Assembly (NCBI GenBank): GCA_963702925.1
Contig: OY969771.1
Coordinates: forward strand, 3,906,001-3,970,000
From: CAIKMD01 sp963702925
GTDB lineage: Bacteria > Pseudomonadota > Alphaproteobacteria > ATCC43930 > CGMCC-115725
Reading direction: 5' to 3'
DNA: 64,000 nt
The notes beneath the pieces were generated by a model. The model saw only the letters and a program-made list of their open reading frames with translations, ran no database searches and was not told where the DNA came from. The position numbers and the translations under genes are program-made. Within the stretch, counting starts at the first letter, position 1; each line of letters starts with the position of its first letter. Positions 7,662 through 14,920 of this stretch are shown piece after piece.

Positions 7662-8699
7662 TCACTCGCAACGGGTGCCGGCGTAGTAGGCCGCCAGATT
7701 GTCCGTGTCGGCATCGCTCATGCTCTTGGCGAGCGACGACATAACGACATTCGTCCGCTTGGCGCCGGCATAGGCCTTCAGCGCATCGGCGAGATAATTC
7801 TTGGACTGCCCGGCAAGATTCGGCCAGGCGCGATTGCCGCTGATCCCATTCGCGCCGTGGCAATTGGTGCACATCAGCGCTCCGGCCACGCGCGCGGCGG
7901 CCCGGTCGGCGGCGCTCTCGGCGGTTTCGCATTTCTGACGGGCGTAATAGGCGGCGATATCCGCGATGTCGCCGTCGCCCAGCGGGGCGACCATGGCCGA
8001 CATGATCGGGTTGGCGCGCGTGCCCGCTTTGTACGCAACGAGCGCATCGACCAGATAGGCTTGGTTCTGTCCCGCAAGCGTCGGGCCGGCGAGGTTGCTG
8101 GCGCTGACGCCCGCGGCGCCGTGGCAACCGGCGCAGGTCGCGGTTTTGCCCCTGCCCGCAATCGCGTCGCCGGGACGCGGCGGGGCGGCGAGGGATCCGA
8201 TCAAGCTGCGCGGCGAATGCGGATTATGACAAAGGGTGCATTGCTGCGTCCCGGCGTGGTCCGCGATCACGATTTGCGCCTGTTGCAGGGGGCGCCCCGT
8301 GATCTGCTCGTGACAAAGTGTGCACAGGGCGCGCGTGTCGGTCGGAATGGCGAGCTTCAAATTATCGGGGTGGATCGGGCCGGTCGCCGCATTGATGAAG
8401 CCTTGCTGGGGATCGCGGCCGCCGCCAGGGCCGTGACAGACTTCGCATTTCACGGCCTTGCCGATATCGACGCTGTCGTGAACGCCTTTGGACCAGACGG
8501 CGAACTCCGCCGCATGGCATGACGCGCAATAGGCCGTGCCTTGGTATTTGGGTTTGTCGCGAGCGATCTCGATCACCGAATCGCCGCGGTAGTGCCCATA
8601 CTCGTAGAAGGACCTATCGGTGAGATAGAACCGCGCGCCGACCGCGATGGTGGCGAGCCCCAAAAACAAAACGATAAGTCGCGCGATATGCTTAGGCAT
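7662..8699 (-). CDS. membrane-anchored hexaheme cytochrome c (NrfH-like front, two c4-like domains behind)
   Basis: 345 residues. A single N-terminal anchor (residues 7-25) precedes four multiheme-type motifs, CASCH 58, CEVCH 85, CTLCH 126 and CTLCH 154, then two class I domains with CAGCH 189 and CTNCH 277, each ending in the c4-like AAYYA helix. It looks like a tetraheme carrier fused to a c4-type diheme cytochrome. It heads the operon with the Fe-S and NrfD-like genes, so it probably accepts or donates electrons for that quinone-reactive complex. An FNR-type box lies 76 bp upstream of the start. The fused heme-domain order is unusual. Confidence 0.85.
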   Translation of the reverse strand: MPKHIARLIVLFLGLATIAVGARFYLTDRSFYEYGHYRGDSVIEIARDKPKYQGTAYCASCHAAEFAVWSKGVHDSVDIGKAVKCEVCHGPGGGRDPQQGFINAATGPIHPDNLKLAIPTDTRALCTLCHEQITGRPLQQAQIVIADHAGTQQCTLCHNPHSPRSLIGSLAAPPRPGDAIAGRGKTATCAGCHGAAGVSASNLAGPTLAGQNQAYLVDALVAYKAGTRANPIMSAMVAPLGDGDIADIAAYYARQKCETAESAADRAAARVAGALMCTNCHGANGISGNRAWPNLAGQSKNYLADALKAYAGAKRTNVVMSSLAKSMSDADTDNLAAYYAGTRCE

Positions 8700-8774
8700 G
8701 GCGACGTTTCCTCGTTTTTCTTATTGGGCGTTTCTCGTTTTGCTAAGGCTGACACGGTTCGTCGCACTGCGTCG

Positions 8775-8788
8775 TTGATCTATATCAA
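8775..8788. promoter_or_regulatory. perfect FNR/FixK box
   Basis: TTGATCTATATCAA is an exact TTGAT-N4-ATCAA dyad. It is 76 bp upstream of the hexaheme operon start on the minus strand, a normal distance for an activator site. It also lies about 660 bp upstream of the first mtrA on the plus strand. Confidence 0.75.
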
Positions 8789-9131
8789 TCAAACTCGACG
8801 CTTCCAGAGCTCGGGATCTTGCGCCCAGGCGAACGAATGTCGGAATTAACGAAGATGACCCACTGTCAAAGCTTCGATCATTCGTTTGACCGAGATTTCT
8901 TGCGTGCCGATCGGTTTGTGATCGCCATCGATGCGATCACATGACAGAGTTTGTGGCAAATATGTCGCAACGCGCCGCTGAATGGCAGCAGGGCTCGATA
9001 TCGTCCGCGTTCGATGGCGCCGCGATTTGGGCGACGACGCGCATGATCCCCCCGATAATAGCGGCGAACCCGCGCTGGCCTAAAAACAATCTCAAGAGGT
9101 CAATCCGTAGGACTGCGTATGGGCTCGCGAA

Positions 9132-9137
9132 TTGACA
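9132..9137 (+). promoter_or_regulatory. candidate -35 element before mtrA copy 1
   Basis: TTGACA is conserved at the equivalent place in copy 2 (13572-13577) within a shared GCGAATTGACAA segment. A clear -10 box is not obvious. It is about 310 bp before the ATG. Confidence 0.3.
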
Positions 9138-9330
9138 ATGATTCTGAATTGTGAAATTAAGTTCATCCTGAAATTGAGTTTATCGAAGTCTGCCGGCGTG
9201 CGGCAGTTTTCGGGGGACAAGGGCGATGGATTGCGCGGGGGCAAGATCCGGTCTGCACCAATTCTTTGCTCTTGAATCCAGCCGGTCCGTGCGGCGCCGG
9301 TCGCGAGGGCGCTGGTCTTCGCCTTTCGAT

Positions 9331-9346
9331 CGGCAAAGGATTGCCG
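9331..9346 (+). ncRNA. conserved leader hairpin with AGGA loop, copy 1
   Basis: CGGCAA-AGGA-TTGCCG forms a perfect six-pair stem with a four-base AGGA loop, about 100 bases upstream of mtrA. The identical hairpin occurs at 13755-13770. A GGA-bearing loop is the type of site bound by CsrA-like proteins, but that is only a suggestion. Confidence 0.45.
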
Positions 9347-9447
9347 CGCTATGTGTGCCATGCACGTCGACGACGCGCGTTTGCCGTAACGGCTTACCCG
9401 ATGACATTGCTGCGTTCTTCTTTCGCGGCCTGAGCTAGGAGCGATTC

Positions 9448-10461
9448 ATGCGAAGCATCATCAATGCGGCGCTCTTCTCCGGTCTCTTGTTGCTGGCCGG
9501 GATTCTTCCGGCGGCGGCAGAGACCCAGGCGCAGGCCGGCGCACAGACGAGCGCAGCGAGCACCAGTCAGCTTTATTCCGTCGGGGGCGAAAAGACCTGC
9601 CTCACCTGCCACAACTCGCATCCGGTCGATTTCGTTCTTCAGACGCCCCATGCGGTGAAAGGCGATCCGCGTACGCCGTTCGGTCAATATGGCTGCGAGT
9701 CGTGCCATGGCCCGAGCGCGGATCACGCTGCGATGAAAACCGGAGCGGACGGCAAGATGATTTTGCCGCCGGTCCTGTTCACGAAGCCGAAGGTCGAAGG
9801 AGCGGACGTCTCGTCCGTCGAACAACGCAACAACACGTGCCTGTCCTGCCACATGGACGGCATGCGGAAGGCGTGGCACGGCAGCCAGCACGAAGACAAT
9901 CAGCTCGCCTGCACCGATTGCCATACCGTGCACGTGTCCAAGGATCCGGTCCTGGTCAAGGAAACGCAGCCCGAGAAATGCTTCACCTGCCATGGCCAGC
10001 AGCGCGCCGAGACGTTCGAGTTCTCGCATCACCCGATCCGCGAAGCGAGAGTCGTGTGCTCGGATTGCCACAATCCCCATGGCTCGCGCGGACCAACTCT
10101 TTTGAAAGAGCTGACCGTCAACCAGACCTGCTACAACTGCCATGCGGACAAGCGCGGGCCGCTGCTGTTCGAGCACGAGCCGGTTCGCGAAGACTGCACC
10201 AACTGCCACAGCCCGCACGGATCGAACGAGGCCCGTCTGCTCAAGCAGCGCGTGCCGTTCCTGTGCATCACCTGCCACATGAATGTCGGCGGTCCTCCCA
10301 GCAGCACCTCCGGCATCGTTGGCCTCGGACAGTCGCTGACTCTCGGGAATATGGCTCTCAACGGCGCTAACGCAGCGCACGGCGCCGGCCGGGGCTGCAT
10401 GAACTGCCACGTCCAGATTCACGGGTCGAACAGCCCGAACGGCGCGGCACTGATCCGCTAG
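9448..10461 (+). CDS. mtrA: DmsE/MtrA-family periplasmic decaheme cytochrome c, copy 1
   Basis: 337 residues with a signal peptide (cleavage near AAA/ETQ, residue 24) and ten CXXCH motifs at residues 51, 83, 131, 155, 178, 204, 228, 250, 273 and 317. Length and heme number match MtrA/DmsE (about 330 residues); the long N-terminal extension of PioA is absent. MtrA-type proteins sit inside an MtrB-type barrel and form a heme wire across the outer membrane. The barrel gene follows 24 bp downstream. The start has an upstream TAGGAGCG. Distal bis-His ligands are plentiful (SHHPIR, HEPVRE, NPHGS). Electron direction cannot be inferred from sequence. Confidence 0.95.
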   Translation: MRSIINAALFSGLLLLAGILPAAAETQAQAGAQTSAASTSQLYSVGGEKTCLTCHNSHPVDFVLQTPHAVKGDPRTPFGQYGCESCHGPSADHAAMKTGADGKMILPPVLFTKPKVEGADVSSVEQRNNTCLSCHMDGMRKAWHGSQHEDNQLACTDCHTVHVSKDPVLVKETQPEKCFTCHGQQRAETFEFSHHPIREARVVCSDCHNPHGSRGPTLLKELTVNQTCYNCHADKRGPLLFEHEPVREDCTNCHSPHGSNEARLLKQRVPFLCITCHMNVGGPPSSTSGIVGLGQSLTLGNMALNGANAAHGAGRGCMNCHVQIHGSNSPNGAALIR

Positions 10462-10485
10462 AAACCACGCACGACGAGGTGTGAC

Positions 10486-12987
10486 ATGACGATGAGAAAC
10501 ATACTTCGCGGCGCGGCCTTAGCGAGCACTTGCCTATTGCCGCCGGCCGCCTTCGCGCAAAGCGTCGCCGCAAACAGCGGGTCAGACCAGCAAAGCGCCA
10601 AAACGTCGGACCTGAATGCCGAGATCGACCTCGGCGGCCAGTATCAGAGCGGCTCGTCGGCCATGTATGGCCGCCGTAATGGCGACTGGAACGACGGATT
10701 CCGTGCCCTCGGCGCATTCAGCGTGAAGGGAGGCAACACCTGGGATTCCGGCGGCACTTACGGCTATACCGCCTTTGGCAAGAACCTGGATTTCTCCTCG
10801 GGCAATCTCGCGCCGGAATCCTCGCTCGGGTTCAAAGTCGGCAACCAGGGGAAATGGGGCCTCTCCTTTAATTACGACGCCATCACCTATTTTCAGTCGG
10901 ACAGCTTTCACAGCGCCTTTCTCTCGGGCGGCAATGGCCAGTTGAACCCCGGCGTCACACCGGGAGCGTATAATTCGTGGCAGGCCAACCTCGTTCCGTT
11001 GACGACCTCGGACGTCAGCACCCGCCGCGACCGGTTCACCGTCAACGGCAAGTACAATCTCGGCTACGGCTTGGAGTTCTCCACCGAGCTCTTCCACGAG
11101 CACAAGGAAGGCACGATGGAGCAGTCGATGTCCATCGGCTCGACGACGAGCAGTTTCTATCCTCCCAACGCCACCAACAGCCCGCCGCACTCGCCGCTGG
11201 CTGGCGCTCCCGCCGCCAGCACGGCCGCTGGCGCTCTCGGCGCATTGGTCTACTTCCCGCAGCCGATCGACTACGACACCGACCGCTACGACATCAAATT
11301 GGCCTATAAGAGCGACAAGCTGTTGTCGGAGCTGGTCTACAGCTTCATGAAATTCAGCAACGGGAATAATTCCTTCAATGGCCAGGACCCGTTCTCGCTC
11401 GCCGGGCCAGGCGCAACGGCGGCACAAAAGGGGCCGGGCGGAATTTATGCCCTTCCCGGTCAGGCCGCCTTCGCGCTGCCACCCAACAATTATCAGCACA
11501 CGGTCACCGGGGATATCGGCTACAGCCTGACGCCGACCACCCAGTTGAGCGGGACATTCCAATATGGGCTGCAGATCGCCAACAACACGCTGCCGCCGGA
11601 CGAGCTGGCACTCAATCCCAACCTCACGCCGACGGCCGCGCAAGCGGCGTTGATCGCCAATCCGGTCGGGGGGACCAGCGACCAATGGAACGCGACGGCG
11701 CAGATCATCAACGGCAACCTAACTCTGACGTCGCGGCCTTTGACCCATTTCGACGTCAAGGCCGCCTACACCATCAACAGCTACCAGAACCAGACGGCCC
11801 GAACGGCGATGTACAATGCGGGCAACGTCCTCGAAAACACCGCGATCCCCAGCACCACCGCCGCGCAACTGGCCGCCGTCAGCTGCGCCGGGGCGAGCGT
11901 CGACACCTGCACCATTCCCTGGGCCTGGACCAAGCAGAAGGTCAGCCTGGATGTCGGCTACGAGTTCTGGCCCGGCACACGCGGCATCTTGGGCTATGCG
12001 TTCCAGAACGTCGATCGCGACTACATGATGAATGACCACAGCATCGAGAACAGTTTTTCGGCGCGGGTCAATTCCAGGTTCTCCAACGTGCTTTTCGGCT
12101 CTCTGTCGGCCGAGTACAGCTCTCGCGACGCAAAGCCTCAAAATCTGGGAACCCCCAATGCCGCCCTCGAGGTGAGTTCCGTCTATCTCGGCAATGGCGG
12201 TGCGGCCTGGTTTGACAGTTCGCGCAATACCAGCGCCGTCAAGGGAAACCTCATGTACGCGGCGACCAACGACCTGAATTTCGGGTTGAACGGCCAGTAC
12301 GTCGTCGATCACTACCCGAAAATCTATGTCGAAGGCATGGACTGGGACTCGAGGTTTTCGATCGGGCCGGAGGTCAGCTACCGGCCGATCCCGAGCGTGA
12401 GCACCAGCCTTTTCTATAATTTTGAGCTGATGCAGTACCACAGCCATTCCGTCTACGGCACCATCTGCACGACCGGCGCAGGTGTCACGAGCGTCACGAC
12501 ACCGACGACGGCAATCCCGAATCCGACCTGCCCGGCGGGGTCGACCGGCCAAAGCATGGCGAACTGGAACCAGACCAACAACGACTGGACCCATAGCGTC
12601 GGGGCCGATGTCGAGTGGCAGGCCATTCCGGATGTGCTGAAGATCATCGCCAGCTACAACTTCGCGTACGGCAACATCTCTTGGGACTACGCCGACAATC
12701 TAGGCGCGGCCACTTTGGGGGCGATGAACGCCTACAACATGGAGGCCTGGACCGCTCAGCCGATTCCCAACGTCACCTCGATCCTGCACAGCCTCAAGAT
12801 CCAGGGCGTGTACAACTTTACGCCGAGGATGTCGCTGTGGCTGGGCTATACCTTCGAGCGGCTGACGAACAGCGACTACAACAACGCCATCCAGCAGGCG
12901 AGCTATGCCTCCAACCTGATGTCGGGCGACGCCAACCCGGATTACACCGTCCATGTCGTGTCGGCATCGCTGCACATTAAGTTTTAG
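10486..12987 (+). CDS. mtrB: MtrB/PioB-family outer-membrane beta-barrel, copy 1
   Basis: 833 residues with a signal peptide (cleavage AFA/QSV near residue 24), followed by alternating polar/hydrophobic strands with many aromatic Tyr/Trp/Phe positions and a C-terminal strand ending in LHIKF, as expected for an outer-membrane barrel. Family features are the N-terminal GQYQSGS..YG region and repeated QPIDYDTDRYDIKLAY-type strands. MtrB sheathes the decaheme cytochrome. The N-terminal CXXC pair reported for Shewanella MtrB is not seen; the visible Cys pairs are SCAGASVDTC and ICTT/TCPAG in predicted loops. The start at 10486 follows GAGGTG; a second ATG two codons later is possible. Confidence 0.93.
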   Translation: MTMRNILRGAALASTCLLPPAAFAQSVAANSGSDQQSAKTSDLNAEIDLGGQYQSGSSAMYGRRNGDWNDGFRALGAFSVKGGNTWDSGGTYGYTAFGKNLDFSSGNLAPESSLGFKVGNQGKWGLSFNYDAITYFQSDSFHSAFLSGGNGQLNPGVTPGAYNSWQANLVPLTTSDVSTRRDRFTVNGKYNLGYGLEFSTELFHEHKEGTMEQSMSIGSTTSSFYPPNATNSPPHSPLAGAPAASTAAGALGALVYFPQPIDYDTDRYDIKLAYKSDKLLSELVYSFMKFSNGNNSFNGQDPFSLAGPGATAAQKGPGGIYALPGQAAFALPPNNYQHTVTGDIGYSLTPTTQLSGTFQYGLQIANNTLPPDELALNPNLTPTAAQAALIANPVGGTSDQWNATAQIINGNLTLTSRPLTHFDVKAAYTINSYQNQTARTAMYNAGNVLENTAIPSTTAAQLAAVSCAGASVDTCTIPWAWTKQKVSLDVGYEFWPGTRGILGYAFQNVDRDYMMNDHSIENSFSARVNSRFSNVLFGSLSAEYSSRDAKPQNLGTPNAALEVSSVYLGNGGAAWFDSSRNTSAVKGNLMYAATNDLNFGLNGQYVVDHYPKIYVEGMDWDSRFSIGPEVSYRPIPSVSTSLFYNFELMQYHSHSVYGTICTTGAGVTSVTTPTTAIPNPTCPAGSTGQSMANWNQTNNDWTHSVGADVEWQAIPDVLKIIASYNFAYGNISWDYADNLGAATLGAMNAYNMEAWTAQPIPNVTSILHSLKIQGVYNFTPRMSLWLGYTFERLTNSDYNNAIQQASYASNLMSGDANPDYTVHVVSASLHIKF

Positions 12988-13074
12988 CGCCGTCGCGGAC
13001 GGAGGTTTCTCGCGGTAGCTCGGCGCGCGGACAGGGCTAGGCCAACGAGCAAGAGGACGAGTCGCACATTGTGT

Positions 13075-13128
13075 CTAGAGCAAGATCGGGTCAGCACAAT
13101 TCGTGCTGACCCGTAAATCAGGCTCTAG
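13075..13128. repeat. REP-like palindrome after mtrB copy 1
   Basis: CTAGAGCAAGATC opens and a matching GGCTCTAG closes the element. Inside, GGGTCAGCAC (13088-13097) pairs perfectly with GTGCTGACCC (13103-13112) across a 5-base loop. A related element follows mtrB copy 2 at 17480. It has no T-run, so it is a mobile or REP-type palindrome more than a classical terminator. Confidence 0.7.
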
Positions 13129-13216
13129 GTCTCTAGCCATTGCGACCTGTATCCATTGCTTTTTTATGGGCATTCCGCGTTTTGCCGACGGTGATATGGC
13201 CGCTCCTGTCATGTCG

Positions 13217-13230
13217 TTGATTGAGGTCAA
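13217..13230. promoter_or_regulatory. FNR/FixK-like box of mtrAB copy 2
   Basis: TTGATTGAGGTCAA matches TTGAT-N4-ATCAA at 9 of 10 fixed positions. It aligns with the perfect box at 8775 of copy 1 and lies about 640 bp before mtrA copy 2. Confidence 0.6.
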
Positions 13231-13870
13231 TCAAACGCCGCTTTTGCAGCGCTCTCGATCTTGCCTGCCTGCGAAGCACGCTCCGGATTAACAAAGATGA
13301 CCAATTCCCAAAGTGCCGACGTTCGTTTCAACGGAAGCCCTGCGTCAATCGATCGACCTGCCATCGCGATTGATGTGATCGCGCAATAAGAGCTGTGGCA
13401 AATTTGTCGCAACGCTTAGCGGATAACATGCGCGCCGCCCCTATCAGCCGCCTTCGACGACGCCATGATTTGGGGATGACACGAATTTCCCACTGATAAT
13501 CGCGGCGAAGTCGCGCTGAGATCGAACAACCGCCACGGGTCAATCCGGAGGAATGCGTATGGTCTGGCGAATTGACAAGGATTCTGAAGTATGAAAACTT
13601 GTTCATGCAAAGTTCGGCGGTGCGCAATGGCTTTGGGAATGTTGATGACGGCCTGCGCGAAGGCGGGATTTCGATCCGTACTAATTCGGTGGTTGTAAAG
13701 GTAGTGCGTCCTTAGCGGCAAGAGTCGCGGGAGCGCTGATCTTTGTCTTTCGATCGGCAAAGGATTGCCGAGCTATGTGCCATTCGTGTCGATAACGCGC
13801 TTTTTGCCGTAACGGGTTAGCCGATGACACTGCTTCATTCTTCTTCCGCGGCCTGAGCTAGGAGCGACTT
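13231..13870 (+). promoter_or_regulatory. long conserved leader of mtrA copy 2
   Basis: About 640 bp without a supportable gene, aligning along its length to the copy 1 leader. It keeps the TTGACA element (13572-13577), the identical 23-base block (13748-13770) and the sequence next to the start codon. Frames on both strands are not preserved between the copies, which argues for an RNA or DNA-level function. Confidence 0.6.
13755..13770 (+). ncRNA. conserved leader hairpin with AGGA loop, copy 2
   Basis: The same CGGCAA-AGGA-TTGCCG stem-loop as at 9331-9346, again about 100 bases before mtrA. Flanking bases differ between copies, while the hairpin is unchanged. Confidence 0.45.
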
Positions 13871-14890
13871 ATGCGAAGCATCATCAACGCGACGCTCTTC
13901 TCCGGCCTCTTGTTGTTGGCGGGGATCCTCCCGGCGGCGGCAGAGACCCAGCCGGCGACCGCCCCTCAGGCCAGCGCGCCGAGCACCAGTCAGCTTTATT
14001 CCGCAGGCGGCGAGAAAACCTGCCTCACCTGCCACAACTCGCATCCGGTCGATTTCATTCTTCAGACGCCGCATGCGGTGAAAGGCAATTCACGCACGCC
14101 CTTCGGTCAGAATGGCTGCGAATCGTGTCACGGCCCCGCCGCCGATCACGCCGCCATGAAGACAGGCGCGGACGGCAAGCTGATTCTTCCGCCGGTGCTG
14201 TTCAAGAAGCCGAAGGTCGAAGGGGTGGACGTGTCACCGGTGGCCGCGCGCAATGAGTCGTGTCTCAGCTGCCATCAGGCCGACAAAACCAATGCGCGTA
14301 TGAACTGGCAAGGCAGCCAACATCAGGCCAACGACATTGCCTGCGTCGATTGCCATACCGTGCATGTGTCCAAGGATCCGGTGCTGGTGAAACAAACTCA
14401 GCCCGATAAATGCTTCACCTGCCACGACCAGCAGCGCGCCGAGACGTTCGAGCTATCCCATCACCCGATTCGCGAAGGGAAAGTGGTGTGCGCGGATTGC
14501 CACAATCCCCATGGCTCGCCCGGTCCGAAGCTGCTCAAGGAATTCACCGTCAACGACACCTGCTACACCTGCCATGCGGATAAGCGCGGGCCGATGCTAT
14601 GGGAGCACGAGCCGGTACGCGAGGACTGCACCAATTGCCACACGCCGCACGGCTCGACCCAGGCCACCTTGTTGAAGGATCGGCCGCCTTACCTGTGCGA
14701 GAGCTGTCACGCCAATGGCGGCCACAATGGCGCGCCCTTCGCCGGCCAGAACCTCCCAGGCGCGAACAACACGACCAACAACGGTGTTTTCGTCGCTTCG
14801 CAATTCCAGATGATGAACCGCGGGTGCCTCAACTGTCATTCGCAGGTCCACGGCTCCAACAACCCGGCGGGAACCTTCCTTACCCGCTAG
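13871..14890 (+). CDS. mtrA: DmsE/MtrA-family periplasmic decaheme cytochrome c, copy 2
   Basis: 339 residues with a signal peptide nearly identical to copy 1 and ten CXXCH motifs at residues 51, 83, 131, 158, 181, 207, 231, 253, 276 and 319. It differs from copy 1 mainly in the low-complexity region 27-40, a 3-residue insertion near 140, and the C-terminal 60 residues between hemes 9 and 10. The start follows TAGGAGCG, as in copy 1. Its barrel partner begins 30 bp downstream. It probably forms a second porin-cytochrome conduit with that barrel, differing in potential or partner; this is inferred from the divergence pattern. Confidence 0.95.
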   Translation: MRSIINATLFSGLLLLAGILPAAAETQPATAPQASAPSTSQLYSAGGEKTCLTCHNSHPVDFILQTPHAVKGNSRTPFGQNGCESCHGPAADHAAMKTGADGKLILPPVLFKKPKVEGVDVSPVAARNESCLSCHQADKTNARMNWQGSQHQANDIACVDCHTVHVSKDPVLVKQTQPDKCFTCHDQQRAETFELSHHPIREGKVVCADCHNPHGSPGPKLLKEFTVNDTCYTCHADKRGPMLWEHEPVREDCTNCHTPHGSTQATLLKDRPPYLCESCHANGGHNGAPFAGQNLPGANNTTNNGVFVASQFQMMNRGCLNCHSQVHGSNNPAGTFLTR

Positions 14891-14920
14891 GTGGTCATGG
14901 CCCGAGGACGGAGGATTGAT

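Larger units (their letters stand above)
8789..9447 (+). promoter_or_regulatory. long conserved leader of mtrA copy 1
   Basis: About 660 bp without a supportable gene. Much of it aligns to 13231-13870 in front of mtrA copy 2. Conserved pieces include a GTGGCAAAT/TGTCGCAAC segment near 8950, a TTGACA element at 9132, an identical 23-base block at 9324-9346 holding a hairpin, and the last 60 bases before the ATG. A small frame at 8941-9135 is interrupted in the other copy, so it is probably not coding. Long untranslated leader or sRNA functions are possible. Confidence 0.6.
8697..12987 (+). repeat. tandem duplication unit 1 (leader-mtrA-mtrB)
   Basis: This block is homologous in order and along its length to 13135-17236. 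Shared parts are the FNR-box segment, an about 0.65-kb non-coding leader, the decaheme gene and the barrel gene. The decaheme genes are still close (roughly three quarters identical by eye) while the barrel genes have drifted much further. Confidence 0.8.

Noticed and set aside
8941..9135. 64-residue ORF in the copy 1 leader
   Set aside because: The aligned region of copy 2 has an early in-frame stop, so the frame is not conserved.
9324..9410. Resemblance of the mtrA leader to a GEMM (c-di-GMP/cGAMP) riboswitch
   Set aside because: Some 3' bases look similar and such switches control cytochromes in Geobacter, but the highly conserved GACGCAAAGCC core is absent in both copies.
13088..13112. 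Rho-independent terminator after mtrB copy 1
   Set aside because: The stem is strong but there is no following T-run, and the same element family recurs elsewhere, so a REP-like repeat is the better call.
14891..14920. GTG start for mtrB copy 2
   Set aside because: It would place charged residues before the signal peptide, and GGAGG is correctly spaced for the ATG at 14921.
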